64,000 nt of DNA from Tsukamurella asaccharolytica (GCF_007858435.1 NZ_VIGW01000003.1:434001-498000), one strand, 5' to 3'; numbered from the stretch's first letter, positions 24,358 to 34,212 are shown. Numbers and translations are program-made. The notes: a model not told the origin generated them from the letters alone.

Positions 24358-27050
24358 GCCTGTTGGGCCAGCAATTCGTTCGCGTGGCCGATGCGGATCA
24401 CCGCGGAGAGCACCGACGCGCCGTCGGTGGTCGCGAGGATCGGCTGACAGTCGATCGAGGCGATCTCCGGCACCTCGTAGGCGAGGGCCGCGATCCGGGT
24501 CACCACCTCGGTGAGGGCCGCACGATCCACCCCGGACTCGCCGGCGAAGCCGTCGAGCAGCGGGGCGGAACGGGTGGCGGTCACCAGATCGGCCGCGGCG
24601 GCGTTGGTCAACGGCAGAAGCCGGTATGCGCGATCCCCCAGGAGTTGGGGCACCGCGCCGCTGAGGCCGAAGGACAGCAGCGGCCCGATCCGCGGGTCGT
24701 TGTCGTACCCCACGGCGCAACCGATCCCCTTGTGCGCCATGCGTTGCACGTGCAGCGTCGACTCCCCGGTCGCGTTCGCCAGTTCGACGAAGGCGTCGGC
24801 CACGGCCTGCGGGCCGGCGAGGTCCAGACGGACCGCGGCGAGGTCGGCGCGGAGGCGCCAGCGCTCCCCCATGGCCTTGACCGCGACCGGGTATCCGAGG
24901 CGGGTCGCGGCGGCCACGGCCTCCTCCGGGGTGGACGCCACGTCGAACGCCACCACGCCGACCCCGTAGAGCCCCAACAGCTCCGCGCTCTGTTCGAAGC
25001 TCAGGGTGACGGTGCTCGCGCCGGCGTCGCCGCTGGGCAGCCACTCGCGCACGCGGGTGCGCGCGGTCTCCACATCGGTGCCGTCGGGTCGCGCGGTGTC
25101 GGAGACGGGGCGGGCGCGCCACTGCGCGTACCGCCAGCCGTGGGCCAGCACCCGGGCGGCTCGCTCGGGCTCGGCGTAGGACGGGACGGATCCCCGCACG
25201 CGCACGCCGTCAGCGTCAGTGGCGGCGAGCAGCTCGGTGACGCCGTCGAAGGCGAGGAAGGTCGAGACGATCGGCTTGATCAGCCTTCTGGAGGCTTCGA
25301 GTAGGACGGCGGCGTGCGCCTCCGGCGGCGCCTCCACCGGCGGCACGAAGACGGCGATGATCGCGTCCACGGCGTCGTCGGCGAGCGCCGCGTCGATCGC
25401 CGCACTGAACTCCCCCGGGGTCGCCGCCGCACCCAGGTCCACGGGCTGCGCGACGTCGAGCCCCGCGCGGATCCCGGTGTGGGTGGCGAGGATGCCGAGC
25501 GCCGTCGAGTTGCCGATCACGGCGACCCGCGGGCCCGCGGGAAGCGGCTGGTAGCTGAAGAAGGTCGCGCAGTCGAACAGTTCCGGGATCGAGTCGACCT
25601 GCACGACACCGGAGTTCTCGAACAGGGCCTCGGAGCCGCGGCGTCGGCGATCGGCGTCGACGCCGCCACGGTGCACAGCGACGATCGGCTTCTGCCGAGC
25701 CAGGCGCTGCGCGATGCGGCCGAACTTGCGCGGGTTGCCGAAGCTCTCGAGGTACAGCAGCACGACCTCGGTGGCGTCGTCAGTATCCCAGTACTGCAGC
25801 ACGTCGTTGCCGGAGACATCGGCGCGGTTGCCTGCGGAGACGAACGTGCTCAGGCCCAGGCCGCGCTTCGCGGCCGTGTCCAGGATGGCGATGCCGAGGG
25901 CACCGGACTGGCAGAAGAAGCCCACGTTGCCGCGGGAGGGGACGACGGGGGCCAGCGTCGCGTTCATGCGCACCTCGCGGTCGGTGTTGATCACACCGAG
26001 CGCGTTCGGACCGATCAGCCGCATCCCGTGCGAGCGCACCGCGGAGAGCAGCCGCTGCTCCGACTCCGTGCCGCGCCCGCCCGCGTCGGAGAACCCGGAC
26101 GAGACGACTAGCAGGGTCCGCACTTCTTTGGCGAGGCAGTCGTCGAGCACCTGACCCATGTTGTCTGCAGGCACGGTGACCACGGCGAGGTCCACCTGAT
26201 CCGGTATGTCGCGCACGGACTCGTAGGCGCGAATGCCCGCGACGGACCGGTGGTCCGGGTGCACCGGGTACACGGGCCCGGCGAAGTCGCCCGCGATGAT
26301 GTTGCGCAGCACCGCGTGTCCGACCTTGCCCGGCGTGGTCGACGCGCCGATCACGGCGATGGAGGTGGGCCGCAGCGCGTTGCTCACGCTGCGCGCCTCC
26401 GAGGCGGACTCGCGGGCGTTGCGCACGGCGACCAGGGCCTCGGTGGGGTCGATGCCGAATTCGACGTGCACCACGCTGCCGTCGAAGCTGCGCCGCAGTT
26501 CGTATCCGGCCGCCTTGAAGACGTTGACCATATACCGGTTCTCGGCGAGGACCTCGGCCTCGAAGCGGTGGAAGCCGTTCTCGGCGGCCGCGCCCGCGAG
26601 GTGCTCGAGGAGGATCGGGCCGAGGCCGCGGCCCTGGTGCTCGTCGGCGACCACGAAGGCGACCTCGGCCGATGTCGGCTTCCCCGAGTCGGCGAGACCC
26701 TCGTAGAGCCCGACGGCGATGATCTTGCCGCCGAGGATCGCGAGCAGGCAGACGCGCTGCTCGTGGTCGACGGTGGTCATCCGCGCGACGTCGCGCGGCG
26801 GCATCACCGGATACGGCCCGAAGTACCGCAGGTAGCGGGTGCGCTCCGAGAGGCCGGCGTGGAACTCCACCACGGCATCGGCGTCGGCGGGCACGACGGG
26901 CCGCAGGTGCACCACACCGCCGTCGGAGGCGAGCACATCGGCGACCCAGTGCGCGGGGAACTCGTGCGGACCCGACGGTGCCTGCTGGCTCGGCGCCGGG
27001 AACGGATCGGTGGCGGGACCTGTGGGCTGCGCGGGAGATTCGTCAGTCAC
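24339..27050 (-). CDS. GNAT acetyltransferase fused to ADP-forming acyl-CoA synthetase-like domain (Pat-like)
   Basis: 903 aa. The GNAT domain is N-terminal (about residues 45-200), with the acetyl-CoA loop EHQGRGLGPILLEHL. A CoA-binding Rossmann domain follows (AVIGASTTPGKVG), then the ligase domain (GFFCQSGALGIAILDTAAK and SAGNRADVSGND) and a C-terminal ATP-grasp domain (YPVAVKAMGERWRLRADL). In active ADP-forming synthetases a His-containing loop lies before the ALFRQAGV-like segment. Here the region is short (RRRRGSEALFENSGVV) and has no His, so the synthetase part is probably a non-catalytic sensor, as in E. coli Pat. It likely acetylates enzyme lysines such as that of acetyl-CoA synthetase. 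It is paired with the deacetylase gene acuC just upstream. Confidence 0.9.
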   Translation of the reverse strand: MTDESPAQPTGPATDPFPAPSQQAPSGPHEFPAHWVADVLASDGGVVHLRPVVPADADAVVEFHAGLSERTRYLRYFGPYPVMPPRDVARMTTVDHEQRVCLLAILGGKIIAVGLYEGLADSGKPTSAEVAFVVADEHQGRGLGPILLEHLAGAAAENGFHRFEAEVLAENRYMVNVFKAAGYELRRSFDGSVVHVEFGIDPTEALVAVRNARESASEARSVSNALRPTSIAVIGASTTPGKVGHAVLRNIIAGDFAGPVYPVHPDHRSVAGIRAYESVRDIPDQVDLAVVTVPADNMGQVLDDCLAKEVRTLLVVSSGFSDAGGRGTESEQRLLSAVRSHGMRLIGPNALGVINTDREVRMNATLAPVVPSRGNVGFFCQSGALGIAILDTAAKRGLGLSTFVSAGNRADVSGNDVLQYWDTDDATEVVLLYLESFGNPRKFGRIAQRLARQKPIVAVHRGGVDADRRRRGSEALFENSGVVQVDSIPELFDCATFFSYQPLPAGPRVAVIGNSTALGILATHTGIRAGLDVAQPVDLGAAATPGEFSAAIDAALADDAVDAIIAVFVPPVEAPPEAHAAVLLEASRRLIKPIVSTFLAFDGVTELLAATDADGVRVRGSVPSYAEPERAARVLAHGWRYAQWRARPVSDTARPDGTDVETARTRVREWLPSGDAGASTVTLSFEQSAELLGLYGVGVVAFDVASTPEEAVAAATRLGYPVAVKAMGERWRLRADLAAVRLDLAGPQAVADAFVELANATGESTLHVQRMAHKGIGCAVGYDNDPRIGPLLSFGLSGAVPQLLGDRAYRLLPLTNAAAADLVTATRSAPLLDGFAGESGVDRAALTEVVTRIAALAYEVPEIASIDCQPILATTDGASVLSAVIRIGHANELLAQQAEPRRL

Positions 27051-27133
27051 GGGGATCCTCCGGGTCGAGTCCTGGAGCGCGAAGAGCGGCAGGGACCATC
27101 ACGTCAGTCACGGGGATCCTCCGGGTCGAGTCC
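27041..27133. repeat. 32-bp perfect direct repeat at the acuC-pat junction
   Basis: 27041-27072 and 27102-27133 are identical (CGTCAGTCACGGGGATCCTC and 12 more bases). On the minus strand each copy encodes the acuC ending GLDPEDPRD with its stop, plus a GTG overlapping the stop. The first copy carries the real pat start (27050), and the second carries the real acuC stop (27104-27106). A 61-bp tandem duplication appears to have separated two once-overlapping genes. Confidence 0.85.
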
Positions 27134-28333
27134 GTGGAGAGGGAATACAGCGGATCGGGCGCGGGCGATGAACCGGTCGGCGGCGGCCTCCATCGGCGCG
27201 GAGGTGGGGTCGTACGAGGAGGGCTCCCACGGCGTGAACGCGGTCGTGCCGCCCTCGCCCATGGTCTCCGGCAGCGCACCGACGGCACCGACCTGGTCGG
27301 TCGGCAGGCTCGCGGCGAGATCCTTCCACTCCGCGGGAACCGTTGTGGCGGGGTCGATGTCGACCCCGACGATGGCGCCGATCAAGTGGGTCCAGGTGCG
27401 GGGCACGACGTGGACCAGCTGGTAGCCCCCGCCCCCGACGGCGAGCCATCTGCCGTCGCACACCTCGTCGGCCAGATCGCGCATGGCGAGGATCGCCGCG
27501 CGCTGACCGTCGACGGAGAGCGAGAGGTCGGTCAACGGATCGGTCGCGTGGGAGTCGCAGCCGCACTGGCTGACGATGAGCTGGGGCCGGAACGCCCGGA
27601 CCACCGAGGGGACCACGGCGTGGAAGGCGCGCAGCCACAGCCCGTCGGGACAGAAGGCCGGCACCGGGACGTTGACGGCCGTGCCACGGGCCTCGGGGCC
27701 GCCGAGTTCGGTCGGGTAGCCGGTGTTCGGCCACAGGTGTTGGGGGTCCTCGTGCAGGGAGACGGTGAGCACCCGCGGGTCGTTCCAGAACTGGGCCTGC
27801 ACCCCGTCTCCGTGATGGGCGTCGACGTCGATGTAGGCGATCCGGTCGAAGCCGTTGTCGAGCAGCCAGGAGATCGCGATCGCCGCGTCGTTGTAGATGC
27901 AGAAGCCGGAGGCGTGCGAGCGCATGGCGTGATGCATCCCGCCGGCGATGTTGACGGCGCGGGTGGCGCGCCCGGCGGCGATCTCCTTCGCGCCGGTGAG
28001 GGTCGAGCCGACCAGGCTCGCCGCCGCCTCGTGCATGCGCAGGAAGATGGGATTGTCGTCGTTGCCGAGTCCGTAGCCCGTGAGGTCGATGCGGGCGCGC
28101 CCCGAGCCCGCGACCCGCACGGCCGCGAGGTAGTCATCGGTGTGCGCGCGTCCGAGTTCGAGCGGATCGAAGTCCGCGGGCGGCACCACGTCGACGCCGT
28201 CGAGGACGCCGAGCATCCGGGCGAGTTCCATCGTCAGGCGCAGGCGAACAGGGTCCATCGGATGCGAATGGGAGAATCGGTAGTCGAGCACTGAGGGGTC
28301 CCAGACCACCTGGGAGTCGGGGAACCGTGCCAT
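27104..28333 (-). CDS. acuC: Acetoin utilization protein AcuC, class I histone-deacetylase family
   Basis: 409 aa. The zinc-dependent deacetylase core is complete: GGMHHAMRSHASGFCIYND with the tandem catalytic His residues, AYIDVDAHHGDGVQ with the metal-binding Asp and His, the QCGCDSHATDPLTDL segment with the second Asp, and AVGGGGYQ with the transition-state-stabilising Tyr nearby. AcuC removes acetyl groups from acetyl-CoA synthetase in Bacillus. Here it lies directly before a Pat-like acetyltransferase gene, giving a writer and eraser pair. It diverges from ideR over 116 bp. Confidence 0.93.
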   Translation of the reverse strand: MARFPDSQVVWDPSVLDYRFSHSHPMDPVRLRLTMELARMLGVLDGVDVVPPADFDPLELGRAHTDDYLAAVRVAGSGRARIDLTGYGLGNDDNPIFLRMHEAAASLVGSTLTGAKEIAAGRATRAVNIAGGMHHAMRSHASGFCIYNDAAIAISWLLDNGFDRIAYIDVDAHHGDGVQAQFWNDPRVLTVSLHEDPQHLWPNTGYPTELGGPEARGTAVNVPVPAFCPDGLWLRAFHAVVPSVVRAFRPQLIVSQCGCDSHATDPLTDLSLSVDGQRAAILAMRDLADEVCDGRWLAVGGGGYQLVHVVPRTWTHLIGAIVGVDIDPATTVPAEWKDLAASLPTDQVGAVGALPETMGEGGTTAFTPWEPSSYDPTSAPMEAAADRFIARARSAVFPLHGLDPEDPRD

Positions 28334-28375
28334 GTGTGACGACCCTAGTCGTTGCGACCCTGCCCCGTGTCGGAG

Positions 28376-28390
28376 TTAGGTAACCTTAAG
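28376..28390. promoter_or_regulatory. Partial iron-box-like sequence upstream of ideR
   Basis: TTAGGTAACCTTAAG contains both half-motifs of the IdeR/DtxR box (TTAGG and TAACCT) but lacks the central bases that give the normal 19-bp spacing. It could be a degenerate autoregulatory site between acuC and ideR. The match is weak. Confidence 0.3.
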
Positions 28391-28449
28391 TACGGGGGTC
28401 GATGGACCGTCTCGGTTAAGCTCAACAGCGACGACAAGGAGCTGGACAC

Positions 28450-29133
28450 GTGAACGATCTGGTGGACACCACCGAGATGTACCTGCGGACCATTTACGAG
28501 CTCGAAGAGGAGGGCGTCGTGCCCCTCCGGGCGCGTATCGCGGAGCGTCTCGAACAGAGTGGCCCCACCGTCTCGCAGACGGTGCAGCGCATGGAACGCG
28601 ACGGTCTCGTGCGCGTCGCCGGGGACCGGCACCTCGAACTCAGTGACAAGGGCCGCCAGCTGGCCATCGCCGTGATGCGCAAGCACCGGCTCGCAGAGCG
28701 GCTCCTGGTGGACGTCATCGGGCTGCGGTGGGAGAACGTCCACGCGGAGGCCTGCCGCTGGGAGCACGTGATGAGCGAGGACGTCGAACGGCGTCTGCTG
28801 GAGGTGCTGGGCAACCCCACCACTTCCCCGTACGGCAACCCGATCCCCGGGCTCGGCGAGCTCGGGGTCACGATCGGCACCGAGCCCGCACGTCCCGCCC
28901 GCCTCACCGACCTCCCGCAGGGCGGCCCGACGGCCGTAGTCATCAAGCGCCTGGCTGAGCACGTGCAGGCGGATACCGATCTGATCGGCCGGTTCCGCGA
29001 GGCCGGCGTGGTTCCGGACGCGCGCGTGTCCGTCACCGTGCAGCGCGGCGCGGTCATCATCTCGGTCGCCGGGCACGAGGACTTCGAGCTCCCCGACGAG
29101 ATGGCCCACGCCGTCTTCGTCGAGGCGGTGTAG
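28450..29133 (+). CDS. ideR: Iron-dependent transcriptional regulator IdeR/DtxR
   Basis: 227 aa, close to the 230 aa of mycobacterial IdeR. The N-terminal winged helix has LVDTTEMYLRTIYELEEEG and SGPTVSQTVQRMERDGLV. Metal ligands are visible in the dimerisation domain: His and Glu in RKHRLAERLL, His in NVHAEAC, and Cys, Glu and His in ACRWEHVMSEDVE. The SH3-like third domain is present (VSVTVQRGAVIISV). It represses siderophore and iron-uptake genes when Fe(II) is bound. The RBS AAGGAG precedes GTG 28450. galE follows after 3 bp. Confidence 0.95.
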   Translation: MNDLVDTTEMYLRTIYELEEEGVVPLRARIAERLEQSGPTVSQTVQRMERDGLVRVAGDRHLELSDKGRQLAIAVMRKHRLAERLLVDVIGLRWENVHAEACRWEHVMSEDVERRLLEVLGNPTTSPYGNPIPGLGELGVTIGTEPARPARLTDLPQGGPTAVVIKRLAEHVQADTDLIGRFREAGVVPDARVSVTVQRGAVIISVAGHEDFELPDEMAHAVFVEAV

Positions 29134-29136
29134 CCG

Positions 29137-30123
29137 ATGCGCCTGGTGGTGACCGGCGGTGCCGGCTACGTCGGCAGCGTCTGCGCGCAGGTGCTGCTCG
29201 AACGCGGCCACGAGGTGACGGTGCTCGACGATCTGAGCACCGGCAACCGGGACGCGGTGCCCGCGGGCGCCACCTTCGTAGAGGGCGACGTAGCGCAGGC
29301 GGCCCGCCCCCTGCTCGCCGATGGCGACTTCGACGGCGTGCTGCATTTCGCCGCGAAATCGCTGGTGGGCGAGTCGGTGTCGCATCCGCACAAGTACTGG
29401 CAGGGCAACGTCGTCACCACGCTGACGCTGCTCGACGCGATGCTCGCGGCCGGCGTCCCGCGCCTGGTCTTCTCGTCGACCGCCGCCACGTACGGCGAGC
29501 CGGAGTCTGTACCGATTCCCGAGGACGCGCGGACCGCGCCGACCAACACGTACGGCGCCACCAAGCTCGCGATCGACGCCGCGATCTCCTCGTACGCCAC
29601 CGCGTACGGCCTCGCCGCGGTTTCGCTGCGGTACTTCAACGTGGCGGGCAGCTACGGTGGCTTCGGCGAGAACCGCGAGGTCGAGACGCACCTGATCCCG
29701 CTCGTGCTGCAGACCGCCCTCGGCCAGCGCGGCGACATCGCGGTCTTCGGCGCCGACTACCCCACCGCGGACGGCACCGCGATCCGGGACTACGTGCACG
29801 TCAAGGACCTGGCCGAGGCGCATGTACTGGCCCTGGACCACGCGCGGCCGGGCACCCACGAGGTCTTCAATCTGGGCTCCGGCGAGGGATTCTCGGTGCG
29901 TCAGGTGATCGACACCTGCCGCGAGGTGACGGGGCGCGAGATCCCCGAGACCGCCGCCGACCGCCGCGCCGGCGATCCGGCCGTGCTGATCGCCTCGTCT
30001 CGTCGCGCGATCGACGAGCTGGGCTGGCGGCCGCAGAAGACCGACCTGCGCGAGATCGTTGCCGATGCCTGGGAGTACACGCAGGCGCTGGGCGACCGCT
30101 CGCACGCCGCGCGCCGCTCCTGA
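29137..30123 (+). CDS. galE: UDP-glucose 4-epimerase GalE
   Basis: 328 aa extended SDR. The NAD motif GGAGYVGS is at the N-terminus. Further motifs are [21 protein letters not shown], the Ser strand [12 protein letters not shown], the catalytic TYGATK and [22 protein letters not shown] and [11 protein letters not shown] complete the substrate half. It interconverts UDP-glucose and UDP-galactose, supplying galactan precursors for the arabinogalactan wall. The 3-bp gap after ideR makes an operon, the same order as dtxR-galE in Corynebacterium. Confidence 0.95.
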   Translation: MRLVVTGGAGYVGSVCAQVLLERGHEVTVLDDLSTGNRDAVPAGATFVEGDVAQAARPLLADGDFDGVLHFAAKSLVGESVSHPHKYWQGNVVTTLTLLDAMLAAGVPRLVFSSTAATYGEPESVPIPEDARTAPTNTYGATKLAIDAAISSYATAYGLAAVSLRYFNVAGSYGGFGENREVETHLIPLVLQTALGQRGDIAVFGADYPTADGTAIRDYVHVKDLAEAHVLALDHARPGTHEVFNLGSGEGFSVRQVIDTCREVTGREIPETAADRRAGDPAVLIASSRRAIDELGWRPQKTDLREIVADAWEYTQALGDRSHAARRS

Positions 30124-30156
30124 CCTTTCCCCCGTCGGGACCGCACGCCTACGGAG

Positions 30157-30187
30157 CCCGCTCGCCGGCCGTCACCCGGCGAGCGGG
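30157..30187. terminator. Bidirectional terminator of galE and the DUF4192 gene
   Basis: CCCGCTCGCCGG (30157-30168) and CCGGCGAGCGGG (30176-30187) form a perfect 12-bp stem. The 7-base loop CCGTCAC contains TCA at 30172-30174, the stop codon of the convergent DUF4192 gene. It is 33 bp after the galE stop. Confidence 0.7.
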
Positions 30188-31227
30188 AACTCGAGGTCGC
30201 GGGGAGGAAGCGCCACGCCGAGGCGGCGGGCCACGCTCAGACCGACCTCGGCGGTGATGCACAGCTCCCGCGGGTGCATGCCCGCGGCCAGCGCGTGCGC
30301 GAGCAGGTGCGCGCCCCGGTAGTGCGGGTCGGACGTGAGCGCCGCGTCGAGGGCGATGCCGGTCAGCGGACCGTCGCCGTGGAGGTAGCTCGACGCGGCG
30401 ACCAGCGTCGCCGCCGCGGCCCGTGGGGTACCCCGCAGGCGGCGGGCCAACTCGGCGAACAACAGGCGGGCCTCGTCCGCCATCACGGTGAGGCCCAGAG
30501 CCATCGCCGCGTCGCGCACCTTCACCTGGAGGAGTGCTCCGCCGAGGAGGGCGACGTCGGCGTCCGACAGCGGGGCCGCCCGCTGCTCGGTCACGGCACC
30601 CACCACGGCGGCCAGCAGCTCGCACGGATCGCCGTCCGCCTCGTGGTCCGCGGCGTCGCGGCAACGGTCCCCGCCGATCCCCGGCCCCTCCTCCGCGAGC
30701 TGGTCGGTCAGTTCCGCGCGGGAGCGGTGGACGGTGCGGCCCTCCACGACCGCCGCCACCATGAGCGGCGAGGAGGCCGGATCCGGGAGCGCGCCGCTCT
30801 CCCCGTGCCGGCAGATCCAGCGCTCGCCGGCGCCGATCCGGTCGAGCAACACCACGTCGACGATGTCGAGGTCGGGATCGACCGCTTCCCTGGACCGGGC
30901 TGCGCCCTCGATCACCTGGAGTAGCGCCGGGACAGCCCGCCCGAGAGGGCGGTCGTCCACGGCCACGCAGAAAACGCGGTCCGCCCCCTGACCCCGCAGA
31001 AGGCCCACGGCCTCGGCGATGTGCGCCCGACAGTCCTTGCGGAGCCCACCGGTCCGGGTCAGTTCGAGATCGGTGCGGGCGGTAGCACCGATCCGCCCGG
31101 TCACCTCGTCGAGAGTGAGCAGGACCACCGACCGCGTCGGGTAGAAGCCCAGGAGCGCCGGTACCGCGGCGAGCAGGTCGCCGAGGGAGTCGATTTTCAT
31201 GGCCGGGGATGCGTGATGTTTCGTCAT
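30172..31227 (-). CDS. DUF4192 family protein
   Basis: 351 aa soluble protein. The N-terminus has the DUF4192 hallmark: a [20 protein letters not shown] segment, then [14 protein letters not shown]. The middle is [19 protein letters not shown], and the C-terminal half is alanine-rich and helical ([15 protein letters not shown]). The family is confined to actinobacteria and its function is unknown. ATG 31227 is used; an ATG at 31200 would remove nine residues and still keep the core. It is convergent with galE and divergent from the APC permease gene. Confidence 0.85.
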   Translation of the reverse strand: MTKHHASPAMKIDSLGDLLAAVPALLGFYPTRSVVLLTLDEVTGRIGATARTDLELTRTGGLRKDCRAHIAEAVGLLRGQGADRVFCVAVDDRPLGRAVPALLQVIEGAARSREAVDPDLDIVDVVLLDRIGAGERWICRHGESGALPDPASSPLMVAAVVEGRTVHRSRAELTDQLAEEGPGIGGDRCRDAADHEADGDPCELLAAVVGAVTEQRAAPLSDADVALLGGALLQVKVRDAAMALGLTVMADEARLLFAELARRLRGTPRAAAATLVAASSYLHGDGPLTGIALDAALTSDPHYRGAHLLAHALAAGMHPRELCITAEVGLSVARRLGVALPPRDLEFPLAG

Positions 31228-31452
31228 GCTGGAATGCTCACCGAGGCCGGGGACGCCGATCGCCGCTGCGCGCCACTCATCCCCAGTTTGATTACGAAAC
31301 GTTCTCCACGCTGGGCGTTGTGCACAGGAGCGGCCCGGACCGGACACCGGTGGGTGGGCGGCCGACGGACGGCGGCGGTCAGGGCTACTGTGAACCGCGT
31401 GATCGGCTTACCGCGGTTCCCGGACCGCACGCGCGACTGGTTCCTCAGCGGC

Positions 31453-33342
31453 ATGTCTGAGCGGGCCGGCACCCACGTCGGACCCCATGCCAAGGACGCG
31501 GAACACCCGCAGCCGTGGTGGAAGGTCATGTGCCTGACCGGCGTCGACTACTTCTCGACCCTGGGCTACCAGCCCGCCATCGCGTTCATCGCGGCCGGCG
31601 CCATCTCCCCCATCGCGACTCTCGTTCTGATCGCGCTCACCCTCTTCGGCGCACTCCCGGTCTACAAGCGGGTGGCCCGGGAGAGCTTCAACGGCGCGGG
31701 CTCGCTCGCGATGTTCGAGCGACTCCTCCCCTGGTGGGGTGGCAAACTGTTCGTCCTGGTGCTTCTCGGCTTCGCGGCCACCGACTTCATCATCACGATC
31801 ACGCTGTCGTCGTCCGACGCGGCCGAGCACATCGTCGAGAACCCGCTGGCCCCGTCGTTCCTGCACGGCGCGAACATTCCGATCACCCTCGGGCTCGTCC
31901 TCGCCCTGGGCGTGATCTTCCTCAAGGGCTTCCGTGAGGCGATCGGCACCGCCGTCGTGCTCGTCGCGGTGTATCTGTCGCTCAACGTGGTCGTGATCGG
32001 CATCTCGCTGTTCCACATCGCCGAGCGGCCCCAGAAGGTACTGGACTGGCAGAACCTGCTGTGGTCGGAGAACGCGAATCCGCTCATGGTGATCGCCGTC
32101 GCGCTGATCGTCTTCCCGAAGCTGGCCCTGGGTCTCTCCGGCTTCGAGACCGGCGTCGCCGTGATGCCGCAGATCAAGGGCGATCCGAACGATCCCCCCG
32201 AGTACCCCGCCAAGCGCATCCGCGACACCGGGCGCCTCCTGACCACCGCCGCGGTGATCATGAGTGTCCTGCTCGCCACTTCCAGTTTCGCCACCACCGT
32301 GCTCATTCCCGCCGAGGAGTTCGAGCCGAACGGCGCCGCCAACGGCCGTGCCCTGGCCTGGCTCGCGCACGAGTACCTCGGCAACGCCTTCGGCACCGTC
32401 TACGACGTCTCGACGGTGGCGATCCTCTGGTTCGCGGGCGCGTCCGCGATGGCGGGCATGCTCAACCTGGTGCCGCGGTATCTGCCCCGGTACGGCATGG
32501 CGCCGCGGTGGGCGTCCGCGGTCAGGCCGCTGGTCGTGGTGCTCACCGTGATCGCGCTCGTGATCGTGCTCATCTTCGAGGCCGACGTGAACGCCCAGGG
32601 CGGTGCGTACGCCACCGGCGTCCTGGTCCTCATGACCTCCGCCGCGATCGCGGTGACGATCTCCGCCCGTCGCAAGCGCCAGACCGCGGCCACCTGGGGC
32701 TTCGGGCTGATCTCCGCGGTCTTCGTCTACACCACGATCGACAACATCATCGAGCGGCCCGACGGCGTGCGGATCGCCGCACTGTTCATCCTGGCCATCG
32801 CGGTCGTCTCCATCGGCTCGCGCGTCCGCCGCTCGTTCGAGCTGCGTGCCTCGTCGATCACCTTCGACGAGAAGGCCCTCGAGTTCATCCGTGACGACGC
32901 GGCCGCCCAGCACGCCATCCGGATCGTCTCGCACGAGCCGGACGTGGACACCAAGAAGGAGTACCGCGACAAGGTCCGCGCGGAGCGCAAGTTCGGGCAC
33001 ATCCCCGGGCGCTCGCGCGTGATCCTGCTCGAGGTGTGGCCGCGCGACTCCTCGGACTTCGAGGAGGACCTGGAGGTCCGCGGCATCGAGAAGTTCGGCT
33101 ACCGCCTGCTCAAGGTCCGGTCCGGCAGTATCGCGAACACGATCGCCGCCGTGCTCCTCTACATCCGCGACGAGACCGGCGTGGTCCCCGAGGTGTACTT
33201 CCAGTGGTCCGAGACGAACCCCGTGCTCAATATGGGCAAGTACCTCGTGGAGGGCTCCGGCGAGGTGGCGGCCGTGTGCCACGAGGTGCTGCGCCAGGCC
33301 GAGCACGACGCCAAGCGCCGCCCCACCGTCCACGTCTCCTGA
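31453..33342 (+). CDS. APC superfamily permease with C-terminal cytosolic domain
   Basis: About 629 aa. The conserved core begins [20 protein letters not shown], the unwound first helix of amino acid/polyamine/cation permeases. Roughly twelve hydrophobic helices follow up to residue 470, including [19 protein letters not shown]. The last 150 residues are soluble ([38 protein letters not shown]) and resemble a regulatory domain. The substrate is unknown; potassium or amino acid uptake are family options. The start is uncertain: ATG 31453 has no RBS, and GTG 31390 or GTG 31399 could be leaderless starts since TACTGT lies at 31386-31391. Confidence 0.85.
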   Translation: MSERAGTHVGPHAKDAEHPQPWWKVMCLTGVDYFSTLGYQPAIAFIAAGAISPIATLVLIALTLFGALPVYKRVARESFNGAGSLAMFERLLPWWGGKLFVLVLLGFAATDFIITITLSSSDAAEHIVENPLAPSFLHGANIPITLGLVLALGVIFLKGFREAIGTAVVLVAVYLSLNVVVIGISLFHIAERPQKVLDWQNLLWSENANPLMVIAVALIVFPKLALGLSGFETGVAVMPQIKGDPNDPPEYPAKRIRDTGRLLTTAAVIMSVLLATSSFATTVLIPAEEFEPNGAANGRALAWLAHEYLGNAFGTVYDVSTVAILWFAGASAMAGMLNLVPRYLPRYGMAPRWASAVRPLVVVLTVIALVIVLIFEADVNAQGGAYATGVLVLMTSAAIAVTISARRKRQTAATWGFGLISAVFVYTTIDNIIERPDGVRIAALFILAIAVVSIGSRVRRSFELRASSITFDEKALEFIRDDAAAQHAIRIVSHEPDVDTKKEYRDKVRAERKFGHIPGRSRVILLEVWPRDSSDFEEDLEVRGIEKFGYRLLKVRSGSIANTIAAVLLYIRDETGVVPEVYFQWSETNPVLNMGKYLVEGSGEVAAVCHEVLRQAEHDAKRRPTVHVS

Positions 33343-33351
33343 CGCCGACGC

Positions 33352-34155
33352 TCACGGCCGGTACGCGAACGGGAGTTCGTGGTGCGCTACCGGTAGCGTC
33401 TCGACCCGCATCCACGGGTACCGCTGTCCGACGGCACGCGCCAGCGCAGGGCCGTCGTGGTACCGACTGCGGAGCCCGACGACGACGGTGACCCCGCCCG
33501 CAACCGACTCCAATGCATCCAGCGCCGCCGCGGCGGGCCGCCGCGGCGGCCAGTACGTCGGCCGGGGGCCGTCAGCGACTGCTGCAGCGAGCCGTCCCGC
33601 CTCGGAGGTGGGCGGCCACTGTCCTCGCGTCTCCCAGAGCGCGTGGGCACGCTGCCGTGCGCTCGACGGCGCCACCAGCCCCGGGAGCGCACGGACCAGG
33701 ACGCTCGGTCGGATGCGGGCGAAGACGTCCGTCGGATCGAGCAGGGTCAGCGTGCGCACCCGCTCCTGGCGCGCCAGCGCGTGCGCGACCGCGATCTGCG
33801 CACCGTAGGAGTGCGCGAGCACCGCGGCGGACGGCGCGCCCACGCCGTCGAGGACCTCGTCGACCCACGCCGGCCAGTCCGCTCGAGAGCGGAAGGCGCG
33901 CCGCTCGGTCGCGCCCGCGTCGCCGGGGAGATCGGGGGCGATCACGCGGAACCGCTGCGCCAGGTCCGCGGCCTGCGCGAACCACACCGCCGCGGTTCCT
34001 CCTCCTCCCGGCAGGCACAGTAGCGGCGGAGCGGTGGCAGCGCCCGCGAGAAGCACCCGCGTGCGGGCCAGCGGACCGTCGACCACGGTTCGCCGCACCG
34101 CCACGCCCCACTGCGCGACCACGGCGTCGTAGGCGTCGTCGAACTCGGAGCTCAT
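33352..34155 (-). CDS. Alpha/beta hydrolase
   Basis: 267 aa. The oxyanion region is LLCLPGGGGTAAVWF, the nucleophile elbow is VLAHSYGAQIAVAH (SxG with Ser), and an acid in LLDPTDVFAR and a late His in PVAHHELPF could complete the triad. The RBS GAGGAAA is 3 bp from ATG 34155. It is divergently transcribed from a MarR gene 57 bp away with a palindrome between, so it is probably that regulator's target. Substrate unknown; an ester or lactone is typical. Confidence 0.85.
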   Translation of the reverse strand: MSSEFDDAYDAVVAQWGVAVRRTVVDGPLARTRVLLAGAATAPPLLCLPGGGGTAAVWFAQAADLAQRFRVIAPDLPGDAGATERRAFRSRADWPAWVDEVLDGVGAPSAAVLAHSYGAQIAVAHALARQERVRTLTLLDPTDVFARIRPSVLVRALPGLVAPSSARQRAHALWETRGQWPPTSEAGRLAAAVADGPRPTYWPPRRPAAAALDALESVAGGVTVVVGLRSRYHDGPALARAVGQRYPWMRVETLPVAHHELPFAYRP

Positions 34156-34163
34156 AATTTCCT

Positions 34164-34176
34164 CTCGATCATCGAG
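34164..34176. promoter_or_regulatory. Palindrome CTCGAT-C-ATCGAG in a MarR/hydrolase divergent region
   Basis: A 13-bp perfect inverted repeat, 9 bp upstream of the hydrolase start and 37 bp upstream of the MarR start. It overlaps the ribosome-binding region of the hydrolase mRNA. It is the best operator candidate for the adjacent MarR protein. Confidence 0.5.
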
Positions 34177-34212
34177 ATTTATGACGATCAAGCTACCTGA
34201 TAGCGTTGTGGC

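Noticed and set aside
28345-30105. A 586-codon minus-strand frame opposite ideR and galE
   Set aside because: It runs across two recognised genes and reads as a low-complexity shadow; the plus-strand genes have full catalytic and metal-binding motifs.
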